Of a stretch of 41,257 bases of DNA, positions 7,102-15,293 are shown piece by piece. Source of the DNA: Kaistella chaponensis (GTDB taxonomy: Bacteria; Bacteroidota; Bacteroidia; Flavobacteriales; Weeksellaceae); the NCBI RefSeq assembly GCF_900156725.1, contig NZ_FTOI01000018.1, positions 1 through 41,257 of the forward strand. The letters run 5' to 3'. Numbering within the stretch: position 1 is the stretch's first letter; every line of letters starts with the position of its first letter. The notes under the pieces were generated by a model. That model saw nothing but the letters and a program-made list of their open reading frames with translations, was not told where the DNA came from and did no database searches. A program made the translations under genes and the position numbers.

Positions 7102-8577
7102 TTAGAATATTTTATTTTGATGTTGAATGATATAATCGGTAACTACTTTTCCAGAAATCAATGCTGGTGGAACTCCAGGTCCCGGAACAGTTAATTGACC
7201 AGTATAGAAAAGATTTTTAATTTTTTTATTGCTGATACTTGGTCTTAAAATGGACGTTTGCAAAAGCGTATTTGCCAATCCATAAGCATTTCCACGACAA
7301 GAATTGTACCGCTCTTTAAAATCTTGTACTCCAAAACTTTTCTTAAATAGAACCGATTGTCGCAAATCTACGCCGATGTTTTTCTCAATACGATCCATGA
7401 TCAATCCAAAATATCTATCGTGAATATCTTGGCTATCTTCTAAATCTACCGCGACAGGAATCAGGAAAAAACCAATTTCTTTTCCTTCCGGACATAAATC
7501 AGGATCCGTTTTGGAAGAAAAATTCGCATAGAACAAGGGTTTTGTCGGTAATTTCGGCGTGTCGTAAATTTCTTTAGCATGATGCTCAAAATCGGTATCA
7601 AAGAATAAATTATGATGCTGAAGTTCCGGCACTTTTTTATCGAATGCTACATAATATAAGAAGGAAGAAGGAGCGAAAACTTTTTTCTTCCAATATTCTT
7701 CGCTATAATTCTTTTGGTCCGTCTGTAATAATTTCTCGGTATGTGCGTAATCTGCTCCTGAAATCACCAAATCGGCCTCGAAAATATGGGTTGTTGTAAT
7801 AACTCTTCTTGCTTTGTTATTTTCAGTTTCTATTTTAGTAACTTCTTCATTAATATGAAACTGAACTCCTAATTCTTTTGCCAATTTCACCATTCCTAAA
7901 GCTACTGCATTAAATCCTCCTTTCGGATACCAAGTTCCCAAACCAAAATCTGCATGGTTCATGAAATTATAAAAAGCCGGCGTATTTTGTGGTTTTGCTC
8001 CTAAAAATAAGACCGGAAATTCTAAAATACTTTGCAGTTTTGGATTTTTAATATTCTTCCGCACGGTTTGAGAAATGTTCTGAACGAAAAGTGGCAACCG
8101 AACAGCAGTTTCTACACTCACCAATTCTAACAAGGATTTTCCGGGGTTATAAACCAAATCTTTCATCGCAATCTCATAATTCTTGCGAGAATCTTCCATG
8201 AATTTTCTCAGATGTTTTCCACTTCCCGGTTCTACTTCTTCAAATTTAGCAATGATTTTTTCGGGTTCATCAGAAATATCGATGTAATCATCTTTACCAA
8301 AAATCACGCGATAACCCGGTGAAAGTTTCTGCAATTGGTAATAATCTGAAACTTTTTTCCCGAAATCAGCGAAGAAACTCTCGAAAATATCCGGCATCCA
8401 ATACCAACTTGGTCCCATATCGAACTTGAATCCCTCGATTTCTAATAGAGAAGCGCGGCCTCCAAGTTGTTCGTTTTTTTCTAAAACTTGCACAGAATAA
8501 CCTGCTTTTGCCATATAACACGCAGAAGCAATTGCAGAAAAACCAGAACCAATAATGACTACTTTTTTCATTTTCAT
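7102..8577 (-). CDS. crtI: Phytoene desaturase
   Basis: 491 residues, an FAD-dependent CrtI-type desaturase that turns phytoene into lycopene. The N-terminal dinucleotide fold VVIIGSGFSAIASACYMAK is followed by LEKNEQLGGRAS. The C-terminal signature near residues 455-480 (LFYTGQLTVPGPGVPPALISG) is the bacterial-type phytoene dehydrogenase motif. Two start codons, at 8577 and 8571, are equally possible. It is the first gene of the operon and diverges from a TetR-like gene across about 80 bases. Confidence 0.93.
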   Translation of the reverse strand: MKMKKVVIIGSGFSAIASACYMAKAGYSVQVLEKNEQLGGRASLLEIEGFKFDMGPSWYWMPDIFESFFADFGKKVSDYYQLQKLSPGYRVIFGKDDYIDISDEPEKIIAKFEEVEPGSGKHLRKFMEDSRKNYEIAMKDLVYNPGKSLLELVSVETAVRLPLFVQNISQTVRKNIKNPKLQSILEFPVLFLGAKPQNTPAFYNFMNHADFGLGTWYPKGGFNAVALGMVKLAKELGVQFHINEEVTKIETENNKARRVITTTHIFEADLVISGADYAHTEKLLQTDQKNYSEEYWKKKVFAPSSFLYYVAFDKKVPELQHHNLFFDTDFEHHAKEIYDTPKLPTKPLFYANFSSKTDPDLCPEGKEIGFFLIPVAVDLEDSQDIHDRYFGLIMDRIEKNIGVDLRQSVLFKKSFGVQDFKERYNSCRGNAYGLANTLLQTSILRPSISNKKIKNLFYTGQLTVPGPGVPPALISGKVVTDYIIQHQNKIF

Positions 8578-8587
8578 AATAATAGAA

Positions 8588-8595
8588 CAAAAATA
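8588..8595 (-). promoter_or_regulatory. Candidate -7 box of the crt operon
   Basis: Minus-strand TATTTTTG matches TAnnTTTG and lies 11 bases before the crtI start, implying a very short leader. No good -33 TTG is seen. It shares the intergenic space with the divergent box at 8629-8636, so one bound regulator could control both directions. Confidence 0.45.
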
Positions 8596-8628
8596 TACTT
8601 TTATTTCTTAAATAGAAAAAATTTTTAC

Positions 8629-8636
8629 TAAATTTG
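8629..8636 (+). promoter_or_regulatory. Candidate -7 box of the TetR-to-photolyase operon
   Basis: TAAATTTG matches TAnnTTTG and is 22 bases before the ATG at 8658. It overlaps the TTG that could extend the TetR-like frame upstream, which argues for the ATG start. Confidence 0.42.
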
Positions 8637-8657
8637 TCAATAAATATTAATGAATAT

Positions 8658-9326
8658 ATGAAAAATATAGATGCATCCCAGCAAAAAATACTCGAGCTCT
8701 ATTCCAATTATGTTTTGCGGAACAATAAGAAGCCTTTGAATGTTTTTACTTTTTGTGAAGACCATGAAATTAGCGAAACTGATTTCTATTTTTACTACGC
8801 AAATTTTGAGAAATTAGAAAGTGATTACTTGCGATTTTTTATGGAGGAAACGCTGCGTTTGATTGCTGAAGAAGAAAATTACCATCAACAAAACGCAAAA
8901 CACAAAATGCTCTCCTTTTATTATACCTTTTTTGAGCAGTTGACCATGAACCGAAGTTTGGTGATCTATTTATTAGAGTCAGACAAAAATAACTTGCAAA
9001 ATGTTAAAAGGCTTTTGCCATTGAAAAAAGATTTTCAACTTTTTATAAGAAGTTTAGATATTTCTGAACCGATGATGGAAAATACTACCGAAAGTATGGC
9101 GAAAATTGAAAGGCTTAAAAATAAAGGCATTGAAGAATTGTATTGGGGTCATTTTATGGCGACACTCAAATTTTGGTTGGATGATACCAGTTCAAATTTT
9201 GAAAAAACCGATATTTTTATAGAAAAATCAGTGGATACCAGTTTTGAATTTTTAGAGGTGAAACCCTTGAAGAAATTGGTTGATTTGGGTAAATTTCTCT
9301 TTAAAGAAGTTAAAAATAACAGATGA
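8658..9326 (+). CDS. TetR-like transcriptional regulator
   Basis: 222 residues from the ATG at 8658. The first about 60 residues fit a TetR DNA-binding domain (QQKILELYSNYVLRNNKKPLNVFTFCEDHEISETDFYF...), with the recognition-helix region EISETDFYFYYANFEKL. The rest is helical with no recognised ligand motif and resembles the TetR C-terminal domains that accompany ABC1 kinases in Bacteroidota. It diverges from crtI, so repression of the carotenoid genes is a reasonable inference. The stop overlaps the next start by 4 bases (ATGA). Confidence 0.75.
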   Translation: MKNIDASQQKILELYSNYVLRNNKKPLNVFTFCEDHEISETDFYFYYANFEKLESDYLRFFMEETLRLIAEEENYHQQNAKHKMLSFYYTFFEQLTMNRSLVIYLLESDKNNLQNVKRLLPLKKDFQLFIRSLDISEPMMENTTESMAKIERLKNKGIEELYWGHFMATLKFWLDDTSSNFEKTDIFIEKSVDTSFEFLEVKPLKKLVDLGKFLFKEVKNNR

Positions 9327-10636
9327 AAACATTAGATAGAATTCCAACTGGCAAAATAGAAAGAGCGAGTAAATTGATTTCAACAGGTGCGAAAATCGGC
9401 GTGAACTACCTTAAGTATTACGGCGAAAAAATCACCAAAACAGAAGATGAAGCCAAAGGAAACCTTAATAAAAACAATGCTTCTGATATTTACGACGGTT
9501 TAAAAGAATTAAAAGGAAGCGCTTTGAAGGTTGCTCAAATGTTAAGCATGGAAAAAAATATTTTACCCGCTGCTTATGTTGAAAAATTTTCCCTTTCTCA
9601 ATTCCAAGTTCCGCCACTTTCTGCACCTTTGGTTGCTAAAATATTCAAAAATTATTTCGGGAAAAAACCAACCGAATTGTTTGATCGATTTAATCCAGAT
9701 TCCAGCAATGCTGCAAGTATCGGACAAGTTCATAAAGCCTGGAAAGACGGAAAAGAGTTGGCTGTTAAAATTCAGTATCCTGGAGTTTCTGATAGTATTT
9801 CATCTGATTTAGCGATGGTAAAACCGATTGCGATGAAGATGTTCAATATTAAAGGAAAAAATTCCGACCAATATTTTAAGGAAGTTGAAGATAAGTTGTT
9901 GGAAGAAACAGATTATGAATTAGAATTGAAACAAAGTCTAGAAATAAGAAAAAGTTGCGAAAATTTACCAAACCAGGCCTTTCCAAATTACTATCCTGAT
10001 TTATCGAACGGGAAAATCATAACGATGGATTGGATGCACGGAAAGCATTTATCAACTTTTTGTGAAGCGAATAAAAATCCAGAATTGGCGAATAAAGTGG
10101 GACAATCTTTATGGGATTTCTACATGTTTCAAATTCACAGTTTGCGAAAAGTTCACGCAGATCCGCATCCAGGAAATTTCTTGGTTTCCGACGATGGAAC
10201 TTTAGTCGCCATAGATTTTGGTTGTATGAAAAGCATTCCGGAGGATTTTTATTTCCCTTATTTCGAATTATCTGTGCGCGAAAATTTAGAAAATAAAGCG
10301 TTTTTCGACCAGAAACTGTTGGAATTGGAAATCATTAGGGAAGATGATTCGCCCGAAGAAAAAGAATTCTTCACCCAGATTTTTTATGAATTGCTCTATT
10401 TATTTACGACGCCTTTTCAGCAAGACAATTTTGATTTTTCAGACAATGCTTTCTTTGAAGCCATCGCAGATTTAGGTCAGAAATATGCCAAGAATACCCA
10501 AATGAAGGGCAGAAACGCCAATCGAGGTTCGAAGCATTTCATCTATATGAACAGAACATTTTTTGGTTTGTACAGTTTGATGCACGACATTAATTCAAAA
10601 AATATCAAGATTAATAATTACAAAAATTTTATTTAA
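9323..10636 (+). CDS. ABC1/UbiB-family atypical kinase
   Basis: 437 residues. Protein-kinase-like family (AarF/UbiB/ADCK). Visible elements are the Ala-rich nucleotide loop (NAASIGQVHKA), the lysine in LAVKIQYPGV, the catalytic segment HADPHPGNFL and the metal-binding DFGCM. The hallmark N-terminal KxGQ motif reads KVAQ here (in GSALKVAQMLSME), a Gly-to-Ala change. Relatives support quinone biosynthesis or lipid homeostasis, and plant and cyanobacterial members affect carotenoid- and prenyl-lipid-rich membranes. Here it is fused by overlap to the TetR-like gene and faces the carotenoid operon. The substrate is unknown. Confidence 0.88.
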   Translation: MKTLDRIPTGKIERASKLISTGAKIGVNYLKYYGEKITKTEDEAKGNLNKNNASDIYDGLKELKGSALKVAQMLSMEKNILPAAYVEKFSLSQFQVPPLSAPLVAKIFKNYFGKKPTELFDRFNPDSSNAASIGQVHKAWKDGKELAVKIQYPGVSDSISSDLAMVKPIAMKMFNIKGKNSDQYFKEVEDKLLEETDYELELKQSLEIRKSCENLPNQAFPNYYPDLSNGKIITMDWMHGKHLSTFCEANKNPELANKVGQSLWDFYMFQIHSLRKVHADPHPGNFLVSDDGTLVAIDFGCMKSIPEDFYFPYFELSVRENLENKAFFDQKLLELEIIREDDSPEEKEFFTQIFYELLYLFTTPFQQDNFDFSDNAFFEAIADLGQKYAKNTQMKGRNANRGSKHFIYMNRTFFGLYSLMHDINSKNIKINNYKNFI

Positions 10637-10638
10637 AA

Positions 10639-10914
10639 GTGATTTTAAACGACGCACAAATAGATCGAGTTATAGAAATGGCTTGGGAAGATCGAACTCC
10701 TTTTGAAGCCATCACTTATCAGTTTTCTCTCGCAGAAAAAGACGTCATTGCTTTGATGAGAAAGGAACTGAAAAGAAGTTCTTTTAATCTATGGCGCGCT
10801 CGTGTAAATTCTGGTGTGAGTCAAAAGCATCTGTTTAAAAGGAATTCTGAAATTGACCGTTTCCGATGCAGCCGACAGAAAGCCATTTCGGGAAATAAAA
10901 TCAGCAAACGATAA
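10639..10914 (+). CDS. DUF2805 / TIGR03643 family small protein
   Basis: 91 residues with a GTG start at 10639, two bases after the kinase stop. It matches the TIGR03643/DUF2805 pattern: DRVIEMAWEDRTPFEAITYQF, then EKDVIALMRKELK and F-LWRARV. The family is small, basic and helix-rich with an HTH-like look, and has no known function. In many genomes it sits near photolyase/cryptochrome genes (recollection), which agrees with the photolyase gene 2.1 kb downstream in the same run of genes. Confidence 0.82.
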   Translation: MILNDAQIDRVIEMAWEDRTPFEAITYQFSLAEKDVIALMRKELKRSSFNLWRARVNSGVSQKHLFKRNSEIDRFRCSRQKAISGNKISKR

Positions 10915-10921
10915 AAGAGAG

Positions 10922-11539
10922 ATGGAGAAAAAAGTGATCACCATGACTAAAGAGATGATTTTGGAAAGTGAAAAATATTTCCGAATCAAACTCATTAATT
11001 CTTTAGCGGGAATTCGACAAGCATCTTTGATAGGTACAAAATCGAAAGATGGGCAAGAAAATCTCGCGATTTTCAATTCTGTGATTCACTTGGGAGCAAA
11101 TCCGCCCTTGTTTGGTTTTATTTCCAGACCCGATGTTGTAGAGCGCGATACGTTAGAAAATATTAAAGAAAGTGGGACTTATACGATTAATTTGATCGAC
11201 AAAAAGTTCGTGAAAGAAGCACATCAAACTTCTGCACGTTATCCAAAAAATGTCTCTGAATTTGACGCAGTAGGTTTTACACCAGAATATGTAGGAACAA
11301 TTTTTCCGCCTTTCGTGAAAGAAGCAGAGATAAAAATTCAAATGAAGTTAGAGCAGATTTTGAATATCGAAATCAACCATACCATTTTGGTGATCGGAAG
11401 TATTGAATCGGTTCAAATTCCCGAAAATCGTTTAGCAGAAGATGGTTTAGTTAAGCCAGAAAATTTATTGTTAAGCGGTGGTTTAGATGCGTATTATTCG
11501 AGCCAGTTTTTAGAGCAAATGCCTTATGCAAAGCCGTAG
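10922..11539 (+). CDS. Flavin reductase-like FMN-binding protein
   Basis: About 205 residues, a flavin-reductase-like split beta-barrel. The family pattern FRIKLINSLAGIRQASLIGT, NLAIFNSVIHLGANPPLFGFISRP and GTYTINLI is clear. Such proteins bind FMN and often reduce flavins with NAD(P)H. The ATG at 10922 (8 bases after the DUF2805 stop) or the ATG at 10943 are both possible; a longer frame from 10853 overlaps DUF2805 and is less likely. In this operon it could supply reduced flavin for the photolyase, but that is inference. Confidence 0.85.
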   Translation: MEKKVITMTKEMILESEKYFRIKLINSLAGIRQASLIGTKSKDGQENLAIFNSVIHLGANPPLFGFISRPDVVERDTLENIKESGTYTINLIDKKFVKEAHQTSARYPKNVSEFDAVGFTPEYVGTIFPPFVKEAEIKIQMKLEQILNIEINHTILVIGSIESVQIPENRLAEDGLVKPENLLLSGGLDAYYSSQFLEQMPYAKP

Positions 11540-11554
11540 ATAAGAAGTAAAATA

Positions 11555-11692
11555 TTGAAAAATATAAAGAAAGAAAATCTCCCTTTCAATATTTGTCCGG
11601 TTTGTAAAAAAGAATTTACCTGGCGAAAAAAATGGGAAAAAAATTGGGAAAACGTGATCTATTGTAGCGAAAGATGCAAACGAAATAAATAA
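11555..11692 (+). CDS. DUF2256 zinc-ribbon miniprotein
   Basis: 45 residues in the same frame as, and 15 bases after, the flavin-reductase-like gene. There is no ATG before the conserved part, so a TTG at 11555 is the likely start; ATA at 11552 or 11540 would be rarer choices. The product shows the DUF2256 hallmark [15 protein letters not shown], then [15 protein letters not shown]: CPxC, a WRKKW core, and a second Cys pair CSxRC. It probably binds zinc. DUF2256 genes are commonly found beside photolyase/cryptochrome genes (recollection), as here. The molecular role is unknown. Confidence 0.8.
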   Translation: MKNIKKENLPFNICPVCKKEFTWRKKWEKNWENVIYCSERCKRNK

Positions 11693-11710
11693 AAAAAATA
11701 ACATTCAACC

Positions 11711-12406
11711 ATGAAAAACATAGTGATAATTGGAGCAGGAAAAGGCATTGGACTCAAATCTGCAGAACTCTTAAAAAACGAAAATCTCTACACCATTTCT
11801 CGCAATTTAACACCTGAACTGGAAAGTTTAGAGACCACTTTTTTTCAATTGGATGCCTCTAAAAATGATTGGAGTGAATTATCTTTGCCCGATCAATTAC
11901 ACGGATTGGTTTTTTGTCCGGGTTCCATTAATTTGAAGCCTTTTAATCGATTAACCGAAGAAGATTTTTTAGCAGATTTTCAGCAGAATTTTTTGGGTGC
12001 AGTACGGGTTATTCAAAAATGTTTACCAGCTTTGAAAAAATCGGGTGGTGCAAGTATCGTTTTGTTTAGCACTGTTGCAGCAAAAGTAGGAATGCCTTTT
12101 CATACGTCGATTGCGGCGAGTAAAGGTGCGATTGAAAGTTTTGCGAGAAGTTTAGCTGCAGAATTATCCGCAGCGAAAATTCGGGTAAATGTGATTGCGC
12201 CTTCTCTTTCAGATACTTCTTTGGCAGCAATGCTTCTTTCAACGGAAGAAAAAAGAGAAGCTTCTGCGAAACGCCATCCGTTGCAAAGAATTGGTTCAGC
12301 TGAAGACAGTGCGCAACTCGTGGAGTTTCTGCTTTCAGACAAAAGTTCTTGGATGACAGGACAAGTAATCGGTGTTGACGGTGGTTTAGGCAATATAAAA
12401 CTTTAA
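11711..12406 (+). CDS. SDR-family protein without the catalytic tyrosine
   Basis: 231 residues with a classical SDR fold. The nucleotide motif GAGKGIG is at residues 8-14, a Ser at 120 is in the usual catalytic-Ser region, and the C-terminus WMTGQVIGVDGGLG is typical. The YxxxK motif is changed: Lys138 is in IAASKGA, but position 134 is Ile, with H131-T132-S133 before it. A normal Tyr-based dehydrogenase mechanism is therefore doubtful. It may be a binding or regulatory protein, or use another residue. It sits between DUF2256 and the MarR-like gene, 18 bases after the former. Confidence 0.85.
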   Translation: MKNIVIIGAGKGIGLKSAELLKNENLYTISRNLTPELESLETTFFQLDASKNDWSELSLPDQLHGLVFCPGSINLKPFNRLTEEDFLADFQQNFLGAVRVIQKCLPALKKSGGASIVLFSTVAAKVGMPFHTSIAASKGAIESFARSLAAELSAAKIRVNVIAPSLSDTSLAAMLLSTEEKREASAKRHPLQRIGSAEDSAQLVEFLLSDKSSWMTGQVIGVDGGLGNIKL

Positions 12407-12422
12407 AAAAAACATTAATAAT

Positions 12423-13076
12423 ATGGAATTAAATTTAATCATTGATATTTTATCGGAACTCGATACTTTTCAAAAAGCACAGTCTGGAAATCAAACAAGT
12501 TTAGAAGATTTTCGACTGTATTTAAACCAAAAAGCTTACGAAAGTGAAACTCCCAGAAATCTTACCCAAAAGTTTGGTTTGGAAGTTTTCGACCTCGAAA
12601 ATGAAATTGCTAAACAAGTAATTATGTTGGGAAGATATTCTAAACATTTGATAAAGAAGTCTTTAGAGAGTCATCCCGATTTGGTGAATGAAGATTTTAC
12701 CTACCTTTTTAGATTGATGGATTATCCTTCGCTGACGAAAATGCAATTGATTGAAAAAAATGCCCACGAAAAACAAACCGGTATTGAAATCATCAAAAGG
12801 CTTGTAAGAAACGGTTTATTGGTTGAAAGTCCAGACGAAAATGACAAAAGAAGTACCCGAATTGCAGTCACCGAAAAAGGAAAGAAGGTTTTTACAGAAT
12901 CGATGCAAGATATCACCATGGTTTCGAAGATTATGTGTGGAAAATTAGATCAAGATGAAAAGGAAAACTTATTGGTTTCTTTAAAAAAATTAAACACTTT
13001 CCATCATACGGTTTATACAAATCTCCGAAATGAAGATCCTAAGAAATTATTGAAAATGGTGGAGAATGAAGGATAA
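12423..13076 (+). CDS. MarR-like winged-helix regulator
   Basis: 217 residues. The C-terminal half fits a MarR winged helix: LTKMQLIEKNAHEKQTGIEIIKRLVRNGLL as helix-turn-helix, followed by a wing ESPDENDKRSTRIAVTEKGKKVF, a very typical MarR D-x-R-x-R-x-x-x-T-x-x-G pattern. The N-terminal about 70 residues are an additional helical region. Its last 11 bases overlap the photolyase start at 13066, implying translational coupling. It is likely a regulator of this operon or of a light/oxidative response. No chromophore-binding domain is visible. Confidence 0.82.
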   Translation: MELNLIIDILSELDTFQKAQSGNQTSLEDFRLYLNQKAYESETPRNLTQKFGLEVFDLENEIAKQVIMLGRYSKHLIKKSLESHPDLVNEDFTYLFRLMDYPSLTKMQLIEKNAHEKQTGIEIIKRLVRNGLLVESPDENDKRSTRIAVTEKGKKVFTESMQDITMVSKIMCGKLDQDEKENLLVSLKKLNTFHHTVYTNLRNEDPKKLLKMVENEG

Positions 13077-14364
13077 AATAAGTGTTTTTTGGTTTCGAAG
13101 AGATTTAAGATTATCCGATAACCACGGTCTTTTTAAAGCTTTGGAAACTTCTGAAAATGTTTTGCCCATCTTTATTTTTGATACAGATATTTTATCAAAA
13201 TTGGAAAATAAAGAAGATAAAAGGGTAGATTTTATCATGCAAACTTTGCAAACACTCAACGAATATCTCGAAAAATCCGGAAAAGCAATCCAAATTTTTT
13301 ATGGAAACCCTTTAATCGTTTTTAAAGATTTAATAAAAAATAACAAAATTGAAAATGTTATTTGCAATGAAGATTACGAACCTTCGGCGATCCAAAGAGA
13401 TTTAGAAATCGCAGAATTTTTAAATGAAAACGGGATTGATTTTTTAACTTTTAAAGATCAAGTTCACTTTCATAAAGATGATATTTTAAAAGCAGACGGA
13501 ACTCCATATACGATTTACACGCCTTATTCGAAGAAATGGTTATTACAATATAATGATGGTGAAAGGGAGTTTTATCCTAGTGAGAAACTCCTTCATCATT
13601 TTATCGACGTTGAAAAACAACATCTTTCTTTAGAAAAAATAGGTTTTATAAAAACAAATTATCATTTCGAAATCCCTAAAATTAATAGGGAAATTATAAA
13701 ATCATATCACGAAACCAGAAATTTTCCGACGACTAAAACTTCTGAAATGAGTGTTCATCTGCGTTTCGGAACAATAAGTATAAGAAAATTGGCTCATGAA
13801 GCTGCGCAACTCAATGAAACTTATTTGAAAGAATTGATCTGGCGAGAATTTTTTATGCAGATTTTGTATCATTTTCCGAAAGTGGTACATGAATCTTTTA
13901 AGAGAAAATATGACCAAATTTTGTGGCTTTATGATGAGGAAGATCTAAAAAAATGGCAAGAAGGAAAAACGGGTTATCCTATTGTTGATGCGGGAATGCG
14001 CGAACTCAATGAAACGGGTTTCATGCACAATCGCGTTCGAATGGTTTGCGCAAGTTTCTTCACCAAACATCTTTTAATGGATTGGAGAATCGGCGAAGCT
14101 TATTTTGCAGAAAAATTAATGGATTATGATTTATCTGCGAATAATGGAAATTGGCAATGGAGTGCAGGAACCGGTTGCGATTCAGCGCCTTATTTTCGAG
14201 TGTTCAATCCAGAAGAGCAGCAAAAAAAATTCGATCCAGCGTTTAAATATATCAAAAAATGGATCAAAGAATTTGGAACAAAAGAATACCCAAAACCGAT
14301 TGTAGAACACAAATTTGCGCGATTAAGAGCACTTGAAACCTATAAAAAAGGATTGCAGGAATAA
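13066..14364 (+). CDS. Cryptochrome/deoxyribodipyrimidine photolyase
   Basis: 432 residues, slightly shorter than E. coli PhrB. The N-terminal alpha/beta antenna domain starts VFWFRRDLRLSDNHGL. The FAD-binding domain shows LIWREFFMQILYHFP, GKTGYPIVDAGMRELNETGFMHNRVRMV, then DYDLSANNGNWQWSAGTGCDSAPYFRVFNP, the strongest signature of class I photolyases and related cryptochromes. It repairs cyclobutane pyrimidine dimers using blue light, or could act as a blue-light sensor; the sequence alone does not separate the two. It is the last gene of the run, and its neighbours support a light-stress role. Confidence 0.93.
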   Translation: MKDKISVFWFRRDLRLSDNHGLFKALETSENVLPIFIFDTDILSKLENKEDKRVDFIMQTLQTLNEYLEKSGKAIQIFYGNPLIVFKDLIKNNKIENVICNEDYEPSAIQRDLEIAEFLNENGIDFLTFKDQVHFHKDDILKADGTPYTIYTPYSKKWLLQYNDGEREFYPSEKLLHHFIDVEKQHLSLEKIGFIKTNYHFEIPKINREIIKSYHETRNFPTTKTSEMSVHLRFGTISIRKLAHEAAQLNETYLKELIWREFFMQILYHFPKVVHESFKRKYDQILWLYDEEDLKKWQEGKTGYPIVDAGMRELNETGFMHNRVRMVCASFFTKHLLMDWRIGEAYFAEKLMDYDLSANNGNWQWSAGTGCDSAPYFRVFNPEEQQKKFDPAFKYIKKWIKEFGTKEYPKPIVEHKFARLRALETYKKGLQE

Positions 14365-14389
14365 GGTGATGATTGTGATAAGAATCGAT

Positions 14390-15241
14390 TTAGACTAAAA
14401 TCTTCAAACTTTTAGGCAAAACTTTTATGTGAATAGGAGAGGAGATTTCGTTGTATTCACCGTCTAAATGCCAATCTTTGGTATTCACGCTAAATTCAAT
14501 TTCGGGAACTGAAAGATAGGAAACATATCGATCTTCCTTTAAATTTTTTGAAAACATTCTTGCCGCAAAAATAGCTCCATAATACATCGGAAATTTTTTC
14601 ACCAAAACAATTTCGGCTAATCCATCAACAGTACTTGCATGTGGAGCGATATAGGCATTGTTTCCGAATTGACGCGTGTTTGCAACATTCAACATTAAAT
14701 ATTCACCATCGTGTTTTTTAAATTCTTCTGATTTAAATTGAACCTGAATTGGTTTGTAATTGAAGAAAGTCTTGATAGAAACTTTTATGTAATTGGTAAA
14801 ACCTCGACTTGTTTTTTCGAATTCTTTGACCACTTTTCCGTCGAAACCGGTTCCAGAAACATTAATTGAAAGTTGATTATTCACTTTAAAAGTATCGATT
14901 TCGCGAAATTGAAAAGCTTCTATTTTAGCGAGAAGGTCGTCTAAATTTTTAGTAAAATTCGTTTCATTCGAGAAGCCATTTCCAGAACCTGCAGGAAATA
15001 TAGCAAGAATTTTCCCTGTATTGATAAGGCTTTTTGCCACCGAAGAAATGGTACCATCTCCACCAACTGCTACAAAAATATCGGTCTTCTCAAAGTGATC
15101 ACGAACGAAATTTTCAGTTCCGTGAAGCGATTCGGAGATATAAAAATTTGCATTTTCGACCTCTTTTTTTAGTAAATCAACAAAAGGCTGATAATTTTTT
15201 TTAGCAGAGTAAGGATTGATGATAAAAGCTACATTTTTCAT
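14390..15241 (-). CDS. Diacylglycerol/lipid kinase family protein
   Basis: 283 residues from the ATG at 15241 (MKNVAFIINPYSAKK); eight upstream codons were dropped. It carries the DAGK catalytic-domain motifs AVGGDGTISSVAKSL and FPAGSGNGFSNE. The C-terminal beta-sandwich ends LDGEYNEISSPIHIKVLPKSL. Members phosphorylate diacylglycerol, other lipids or sphingoid bases at the membrane; the exact substrate is unknown. It converges with the photolyase gene across 25 bases with no obvious hairpin. A TATTTTTG box at 15248-15255 lies so near the ATG that the transcript may be nearly leaderless. Confidence 0.88.
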   Translation of the reverse strand: MKNVAFIINPYSAKKNYQPFVDLLKKEVENANFYISESLHGTENFVRDHFEKTDIFVAVGGDGTISSVAKSLINTGKILAIFPAGSGNGFSNETNFTKNLDDLLAKIEAFQFREIDTFKVNNQLSINVSGTGFDGKVVKEFEKTSRGFTNYIKVSIKTFFNYKPIQVQFKSEEFKKHDGEYLMLNVANTRQFGNNAYIAPHASTVDGLAEIVLVKKFPMYYGAIFAARMFSKNLKEDRYVSYLSVPEIEFSVNTKDWHLDGEYNEISSPIHIKVLPKSLKILV

Positions 15242-15293
15242 GGTGTGCAAAAATAAACAAAGCAACGGATTAAATCTGCTTTCTTTGTCATTA

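Noticed and set aside
8634..8657. Upstream TTG start for the TetR-like gene
   Set aside because: The TTG is part of a TAAATTTG promoter box; the ATG at 8658 is preferred.
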